The notes under the pieces are model-generated. The model ran no database searches. It had not been told where the DNA came from and was given only the letters and a program-made list of their open reading frames with translations. From Phoebastria nigripes (taxonomy: Eukaryota; Chordata; Aves; Procellariiformes; Diomedeidae): DNA of 64,000 bases. A program made the translations under genes and the position numbers. Below, in pieces: positions 49,401 to 58,400 of the stretch; the first letter of the stretch is position 1; the number at the start of each line of letters is the position of its first letter. The stretch covers positions 1,705,754 to 1,769,753 of the forward strand of contig JAYKAV010000678.1 of assembly GCA_035582835.1 (NCBI GenBank), given 5' to 3'.

Positions 49401-52400
49401 AGTGTCATCTAAAGTGATAGCGTAAATACTCGTTGTTAAATTGGTGAGGAAGATGTCAGTGTTCAGACTTAGGCACTATCTCCAGCAATGCTAGTTGTAT
49501 TTCCACTTGTGAAGTGTTTTATCGCTCCATGGCATTCTTCTTACTGCATTAACTGCCATGAAGTGTTACGGGTCGTCTTGGTGTCCTTCCCTCCCTCCCT
49601 CCCTCCCTCAACACCTCTCTCTCACACTAGCTTTCATCAGTCTCCAATTCCTGTGGTTTTGGGTGCTGCCTTGATGGTGTGCATCCTTTCAGATGTACAT
49701 CTTGGTGTGGAAACTTGTTAGAGTTGCATGCCAGTTTGTAGATGTTTACTTTTCCCTTCCTTTTGCTATCAGTAAAGCTGGTACATTATTACATTTCGTG
49801 TTTTTTTCTGTGCATGCACTCAAGTGAATTGCCGTGTGTTGGAAGTATTAACATGTCATGATGTTCCTTGTGAATGTAAATCTATAAGAATCATGCAAAT
49901 GTGTGTACCTGTGATAATTGTTGTAACAGAATCATACATTCCTGTTCTTAGTATTTGATGCTAGCATTTTTATTAAAATCAGTGCGTTGAAGGATGGGGA
50001 CTTGAAAGCAGTTTTCTTTTTTAAAAGCAAACACCACTTTGTTGTGTCTTATTGATTAGAGTGCTGTATTGGTATGTTCCTGTCTCCCATAAAGTGTTTA
50101 ATTAGGCGTGCACAAGGACTTGCCTCTTAAAAAGTGCTTTCTCAGCTGAGCAAGATCTGGTGCCATGAAGTATAAGAGAGTTAGTGAAAATAAGCTGTTT
50201 GTTCTACCAGAGTGCATGTGTTAACTTTGCCCCAGGCTGCACTGCCCATCTGCGTTCCCAAACCACTGATAGTAAGGGAGGATGAAGTCTGCAATGCTGT
50301 CGTTGCAGTAGGAAGTATTTGAATTTCTGGTGTGTAATTACTCATTACAGTATGAACAGCACTCTGCAGTTTAGCAGTATTTTCTGCTGGAGATACATGA
50401 TGGGACATCACCTAGAAAGGAGTAACAATTTTCACATTTAAGAATTTAAAATAGGTGGAAGTCTAAATGTATGGGCAGTATGGACAGGAGAGTATGTTCC
50501 TGCTGAGGGTTCATCTGGAGCAGAGCTCCAACTTCTTTAATAACCCAACTCTGCATAAAAGTTAGCCTCTCAAGACATAAAAGAGTAAATAAAATGAAAT
50601 GGTTTTCTTCCTGTTATTTAATTAGGATCCTGTTGATCCAGCAAACACCGTAATTGTGATTCGCTCATTAGTTCCTGGGGGTGTGGCCGAGCAAGATGGC
50701 AGACTTCTTCCTGGAGATCGGCTTATGTTTGTCAATGATATCAACTTGGAAAATGGCAGCCTGGAGGAAGCTGTACAAGCACTGAAAGGAGCCCCAGCAG
50801 GAACAGTTAAAATAGGAGTTGCCAAACCACTGCCTGTAAGGATTTTGGAATTTGATGGGTACTTTTCACATCATTTAAGCTGGTACATGGTGATCCTAAC
50901 TTCTGCATAGCTGGTACAGCTGGGTGGCTCAAAACATGCAGAAACTGTCTTTAACAGATTCCTGTATCTCCTTGCATGTAGGAGTGGCCTGTGTAGTGTA
51001 TGACTGGTGTAGTGATTGCAGGACCTAGCACACCTGTCTTGCAGCTGAGAAAATAGCAAAGCATCTTGCAACCAGCACAGTCTTTCAGGTTTGCAAGTTG
51101 CCAGGCATAATTTTGTACACTTTACAAGATTCTCTGAATGTGTGAGATGGTGACATAAAGTCAATTTTTTGTGGTTTGCCTGGAATTTGCCTATTCCTTT
51201 GCTTTGCATAGAATATGCAAAGACACATGGAGTCTTTGTATTTAGACTGCACACTTTATGTTTAAAGAATGGTGAGCAGTATACCTCAAACTGGTTATTT
51301 TAGTATAGCCATAAGTAATTTCAGGCCAGATTTTAGAAGGTAGTCTGTAACAGTTAGAAGAATGAGGTTGAAGGAGACCTGGGGTTACTGAGATAGTGTG
51401 TCAGTAAGGATGCTAGTGGACTAGTGTCCCTGGTGTGTTAAATTCAAATCAGTAGAGTGGCGTCAGTTTATACATACAAAGAAGATAACTTTCACTGTAT
51501 TTGTAAGCCTAAGTGCAGTCTTTGGGGTTCTTCTTGCTTTTCATGAAATGATAATCTTGTAATCCTTGTGGGTGCAGATACCAAATTTTCATTTGTGGAG
51601 AGAGTGGGAGGGAATAGCTGATGTTTGAGTTACTAGAAACTTTCCTTTTCGTAGTAAGAGGGTACTTTCTTAACTTGCTTTGTTAAATTCGTTTTTTGTA
51701 GTGGAGACTTTGTGTTACACACCAAAATGTCTTGCAGATCAACATTTTCATACTTAAGAAGATGTCACTGTAAAAGAGAAAATGCATGGGGGTTTTGTTT
51801 CTGTTCCCAGCATTTTGTAAACATTCAGCATTTGCACTTTAATATTTCATGTATTATGCTTGCCAATTAATTAAACGTGAATAATCACTGGCTTCTTTGC
51901 AGTACTGGACGAATGCACCTAGCATCAAATTATGTTGGAAAAAGCTACTGGCTTATAGTCAGAATTATGTTTTGTCCTCCTGAGGCTGTGCCACCTGACA
52001 GATACAATCTTAAAACACTGACAGTGGATGCACTCTTCCTGCTTGCTAACAAGATTAGTCTGTGGCTAGCAAGGTTGTAAAGGCCTCTGCTGTTAGGCTC
52101 TTTCCCTGGTGGCAGCTCTGATGGCAGTTTTAGTATATGTTTAATAAGAGCAGAAATTGAAAATGAGTTTAGACTCAGCTGTGGGCTCTGTGGTATAGCT
52201 GGATAGGTCTTTTTCATTACTTGGGGATGTAAAATGAGATGTGAAGCTGAATCAATTCAGGTAAATTTGAAAAAAAAAAATTGTCTCTTTACCTGCCCAA
52301 CACTGTGACTGTGATTGAAATGAACTCTTTGCTGCATTTGGAATTCATTTGCCTCTCTAAACCCCCACACATAACACACTCTGCACGCCCTGTGTCCTGG

Positions 52401-55400
52401 CCACTCATCCAACTCAGAGCTTCGTTCTTTCTGCAGCTTTCACCAGAGGAGGGCTATGTCTCTGCTAAGGAAGATTGCTTTTTCTACACTGCCCAGTCAC
52501 TTGAGGAGGAGGGGCCAGCTGATGCAGCCCTCTTCCATGCTGAGCTGGCTCTGGTTAGTGGCCCAACTTACCAAAGATTTCTTAAGTCTTTGCATTTTGT
52601 AATGAAAGGAGTTGCTTTGTCACTGTTCGTGCTTATATTTTAGTGTTTACTGTCACCACATTACTCATCCACCATAGCTGGGATGGATCCCCACATGGTA
52701 GAAACTAGAGATTTTGGCAGTTTGCATGAGCTGTGAATCTGGCCTATGATATGTTAGTTGCTGGAAAAAAAAGGAATTACTTTACTGAGATTTTCAAAAG
52801 TGCATGGCTACCCACTTCTCCTTGCATGCACTGAGTATCCCTTTGAAAATCTCACCTTGCGTAGAGAAATGTTGATGTGCTTATTTTGTAAATAAATCTC
52901 TTCGCCTATATATCATAATACATCACTTCNCTACCTTGAAAAGTTTGGAACTCTCTTTTTGTGTGTAAGCCAGCCTTAAAAGGAATGCTGTCTGTCTTCA
53001 AAAGCTGCCAATTCTTCCTCCTAATAGTATTCTTTAGACTTCAGCATCTCAGTGATTATGAGATTTGCAAGGTCAAAAGGTCTTCACTTGTACAAACAGT
53101 GCAGCGTACCTGAGCACTCAGTGCCTTACATAGCCCAAAAGTTACCAATGAGAGCTCAGATAAAAAAGACAAATGAAATAGGACTCTACAAAACAAACAA
53201 AACCAAAAAAAACCAAACAAAAAAACCCAACCCCCTAAAAGACAGAATATAAATATATTCTGAGTGTGTCTTCTAATGGTTATTTGTACTGTTCTGGGCC
53301 TGATACTTGAAGTTATTTGGACGTCATTTTCTGGGGACACGAGTAGGGAAGCNGTTTCTACTAAACACCAGAACTTAATTCATTAGAAAAAAACCAAAAC
53401 CAAACAAAAACCTGAAATGGGTTCTTCCAAAGCAAAAATCTCTGAATTACTGATTCTGGTATGTTTGCTATTTTTTCACATTTGCAGATGACAAGCTGGT
53501 TTTAATAACTTGTTTTTAAACAAGACTGCCTGTTTTTTCTTCTGCAGTTTGTTACCTTGGTACAGTGCTTAGATAATAGGATTTGCCTTATACTGTTCAT
53601 TGAGAAGAAGTATGAAGAAGCCAGATTATACATTGTAAATATCCTTTAATTAAAGAAGTGTTGAAAAGATCGTATTAAAACTTAAGTATTTAAAAATTTG
53701 AATTCTATGTGTGATTCATACAAAAAAAATAAAATTGTGAAAGAACAGTGAAAATATATGGCAGATAATAATATGGTTAAATTGTCAACTCTGCCAACTG
53801 TCTAATTTAAATGTGCAAAATACGAAACTGAATGTGCAATCACCCAGTTGAAGATGTGTTTGCAGAGTGCACTCATGAGGTACTGTTTTTCATAGATAAA
53901 TCTATACTCAGATTCTACAGGTCTGTCCCTGTTTTTCACAATCCTTTTTTAGGGCATAGCTTTGGTAACACTAGTCTGCATTTTCCAGAGATGGGCTGAG
54001 AGTAAGTTACACCAAAGGAGCAATTTGAATTAGCTGTTAAGTCTTTAGGGTTGAGACAATAAAAAATGGATCATTTGTACCCCAAAATGGAATCAGTATG
54101 TTGAATCACTGCAGATTGTTGCTATTGCTGTTGTGAATCTGACATAGTGAATTCATAGTATGATTAACCACAGAGGCTGAAAAACAACACTTAGATCCCA
54201 TCTCTGGAGATGGGTGTACTTGGCTGCTTCATACAAGTTTACGGTATGGTCATGGCTCTGAACTCAGTGATCATTTTTGTTAGCGTACACTGCTTTCTTG
54301 AGCTCTGCCAGGGGAGAAGAAATTGAAATCAAAGTGTATATGTGAGGCACCATAAATTAAGTCTTTTAGGACTTAATTTTATTCTATTATTTGAAAGTAT
54401 ATGAGTCTTGAAAAAAATTGTATTTCATTTAAGAAAAAAAAGGCAAAAAATACTGCCCATGTCTGTGTCTGGAACTCTTTTTAAAATTTTATTTCTCATG
54501 TAAGACAGGAGAATTGTCCATATAAATCTTGTTGTCAAATGTAAAATATTTTGGAAATAATAAAAAATCATGTCATAAATGTTTCTTTGGAAAGCATTAC
54601 AGTTTCCAGAAGATTATTTTTTGTACCCTTTTAAAAACAACCAAACCTATGAAGATGGGTGGAGGGAACATTCCTGACAGGTGGCACTAAGTGAAGTTCA
54701 TTATTTTTTCAGTGCTAATTCTTGTAAAAGAAAATTAAAAAGAAAAAAGCCCTAAACAAATCAAAATTTTGACACCAGGGAGTACAGCAGAATTCTCCCA
54801 ACACCTTGTCCTTCTATTAACAGGCATCAGCCTGCCTCAGCCCTGCAACTCATTCCAGTTGAGACTCTCACTTTACTTCAGATATTCTTTGCAACCTCTG
54901 AAGATGTAGTAATGTGAATTGTAACTGGAAGCAGAAATTTTTCCTACTGTGCTGTGCAAATATAACTTCAATGTAAAACATGGAGGGAAAAAAAAAAAAA
55001 GGAAACTGTCAGTCAGTATGTAGCAGCTGAGGTGCATGTGTTCGGGGCTTACGTGGTGTGAAGGTAACAGATAGCCTGGCTGATTGAATTGCTTTTGTTG
55101 TTAGGTGGACTCCAGCGAGGCAGATCTAGCGGATGAGTCCACCTTTGAATCGCAGTATTCGCTAGAGAGTGACGTCTTCCAGGCTTCAATGATAGCTCTG
55201 CATGGCAGTGCCTGTAGCGGTGAGCTGAACTACAGCTTCTCTCTTCCATTGTCAACTCCCAAGGTAAAAAGGAGGATGGTTTTATTGATGACAAACTTTG
55301 ATTGTAAGTGTGAAAAGGCTGTATTATTAGATATAAATGTTTTATTTCATCCTTGTTCAAACTGCACTATTTGTTACCAGATTAATGTGCAGTTTTGTTT

Positions 55401-58400
55401 AGGGTAGTGNTGGTGTCTTTCAGATGTCTGTGTTGAAGAGAGAGGCAGCTAGAAGGTTGAAACCTTTGATTTGTGTTTTGTATAGCCAGATAAAGTACGG
55501 TGAGATGTTTGTAGCGTTAAAGCTGTGAGCAGCCTGCTACAAAAACTTGTTACTACTTTAGAGCATAGTAAAGAGTGGTAACGCAAAATAACTGCATTAT
55601 TCTACAGTATTTTAGATATGAAAAGCAAGAGTAAGTTTTCATCCTAAGCTTTGCTTTTATGCTTCATAGTTAGTATGTTTGCTAATCCATTTACTGTGTT
55701 CTTGAATGAAATGCTCATAATGATACTGTAATTAAAAGTAAATCTGTATATATCAAACCTCTGATAACTAATAATTTCTGTTTAAAGTCAGTAAATGAAA
55801 TTAAGTTCTTTAAGAGTGTTACAAAGATCAGTATCTTTTTTCTCACTGATCACATACCCATAATGACTTGATTGTTTGTATCAGAGTTGGTGTTTTATTT
55901 CTCTCCGTGGTTTTTCGTGCTCCTTTTTCTTGGCAATCTATAGATTTATTTTGCTAATCCGGAGTCTTCCAAGTCATTTCTCCTAGCAGTTGTCTTTGAA
56001 AACAACATTGTAGGGATTTCTTCCAGGGTTTGCAGTCTGTGGTCTTGAATAGAGTAGCTGCTGCTTTTTCCTCCACACCTGAGCTGCACTCAAGTAACTC
56101 CCTTTATCCCTTCTGAACTATGTTCAGCCCTTATGAGGCACTGATTGGAAAGCTAAATTCATCTTCTAATGGTCTCTCCTAATCCACAGAAGGGCACATC
56201 TCTGCTGTGCCAGTGGGACAGATTGCATTGTTTAACTCTGTAATTATTACGTAAACGGATTATGCATTTTGCATGCTGGGAAGCATTTTATGAGGTAAAG
56301 GCTGGATTTACATTATATATCATGTTGAGGCTCTAGAAAGTCTTAAGTTATTTTCAGCATTGACTTAAAGATGGCTTCGGTTTACATTTTTTTTTTTTTA
56401 AAGATTATGGTCCTGACTTTTCAGTGTTCCTCTCTGTGCACCAGTATGAAGTGAGTATTAAGTTCTCATCAAATAACATTTTATACTCTGCAGTTACGAG
56501 TGACTTCACAAAGTAAACATAGTGAGAAAATCTGTTCATAAAAGAAGACTTTTGAAGCAAGTGAAATGCAGTAAAAATGAAAAAAAAAAAATTCTACTAG
56601 ATGCTATGAGAAATGCAGAGGTGTTTCAGCTATTTCTGGCTGCAGGGCAGTTGACAGGTTCTGAATGCCTTTGGTGTCACTTTTAAAATAGGTGATGAAA
56701 AAAACTACTTAAAGTAATGCAAATGCTCTAATGAGGCCACATGTTGCTGGAGTTACAAATTCCTGAAATTGTGTTTGTCTTCAAAAATTACAGCATTGGC
56801 TTTTCTTTAAGTGAAACAAAAATAAAAATGGGCATATGCTGCAACTCTAATATCTATATATGGCATATGGAATAAATGTTGAGTATGATCTGGGTCTGGA
56901 TTTCACCGATTTGGAAATGGGTACTGTCATGGTTTAACCCTGGCAGCACCTAAACACCACGCAGCCGCTCGCTCACCCCCCGGCTCCGGTGGGATGGGGG
57001 AGAGAATCGGGAGGGCATGAGTAGGAAAACTTGTGGGTTGAGATAAAAACAGTTTAATANTTGAAATAAAACAAAGTAGAACAGTAATAATAACAATGGT
57101 AACAACAACAACATACAAAGCAGGCGATGCACAATGCAACTGCTCACCGCCTGCCGAACCGACGCGTGCCCGAAAAACGCAGGAGCCCGTCCCAGAACCC
57201 AGACACCCCCCCCCCCCCCCCCCCCCACTTAGTTTTTATACTGAGCATGATGTTGCATGGTATGGAATACCCCATTGGCCAGCTGGGTCNACCACCCCGG
57301 CTATGCTCCCCCCGCCAGCTTCCCATGCACCTGGCAGGGCATGGGGGGCCGAAAAGTGCCCAGTGCAAGCACCACCCAGCAACACACAAAACATCAGTGG
57401 GCCATCAACGCTCCTATTATACCAAACCCAAAACACAGCACACCCTCCCCAGCTACTGGGAAGAAAGTTAACTCTGTCCCAGCTGGAACCAGGACAGGTA
57501 CAAAACAGACTTAAAAGTCAATGTCCCAGCTTTCTTTGAAACCTAATGAAATAATTTAAATAGATTATAGTCCTGGTGTTCTGTTCTCCAAAAGGTAGGA
57601 AATTATTTCATTGATTACATCATGCAGATTAGTTGTATTTAGGCCTTGCTCAATTATCTTGTCAGATGTTACTTAAACCAGTTAGTTACAGGTGAACCNT
57701 TTTTGATGATTGTCTGGGCACAGAGCAAGCACGTATGCACTTCATAAAGGATGAGAAAAACTAATTCTAAGGCCCTTGATACAAAATGTTGCAAAATATC
57801 CCAAAATCTGGGGAAACATGTTTTCCCCACTTTTTGGAAAAGGAATAGAAGAATTAGCAGGACCAGTGGATAACAATGAAGGTGTTCTTGTGACTACATT
57901 TACTACATGTCAGAGAAAAATCCCTAATACTGATATAGAGCCTCTAAGTCCGACCTCTAAGTCCTTGATATATCTTTCTAATAGCCTACATGTTTTTAAA
58001 ATTACTTATTTTGAAAGCTGAGCTAGAGAATATTTGAAGATTTTTTTTTGGAAGGTTGTGATTATTGAAATCCCTTAAAATACTTGAAATGCAGGACCTT
58101 GGGATCTTGAAAGTTTGAACAAATTTTGTGTAGAGAACTTAATCCTAGTACTGCAGCCATAATTGATAAACTTGCAATTAAGTACTAACTGCAAAGCTTC
58201 TGTAACTGCATCATTGTATTTCATTGTGGTCACAGTTCAAAACCTCCATGTTCATTTTTTGCTGAGATTGGACCGAGTTTTTACTTTTCCCTCTTTGTGT
58301 GGAAGGCATATCTAAATATGTTTCTACTCAGTTAAAAGGATGAGTAGATTGCGTGCTTATTGTCTGAGCTGCTTGCAATTGCTCTTTGCTTGCTAAGTGT

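Larger units (their letters stand above)
47852..52436 (+). other. MPDZ: MPDZ introns 16 and 17 (flanking exon 17)
   Basis: Intron 16 is 47852-50625 and has the CCCT microsatellite; 48120-48450 has the look of an old dispersed repeat that I cannot name. Intron 17 is 50836-52436 with nothing recognised. Confidence 0.8.
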
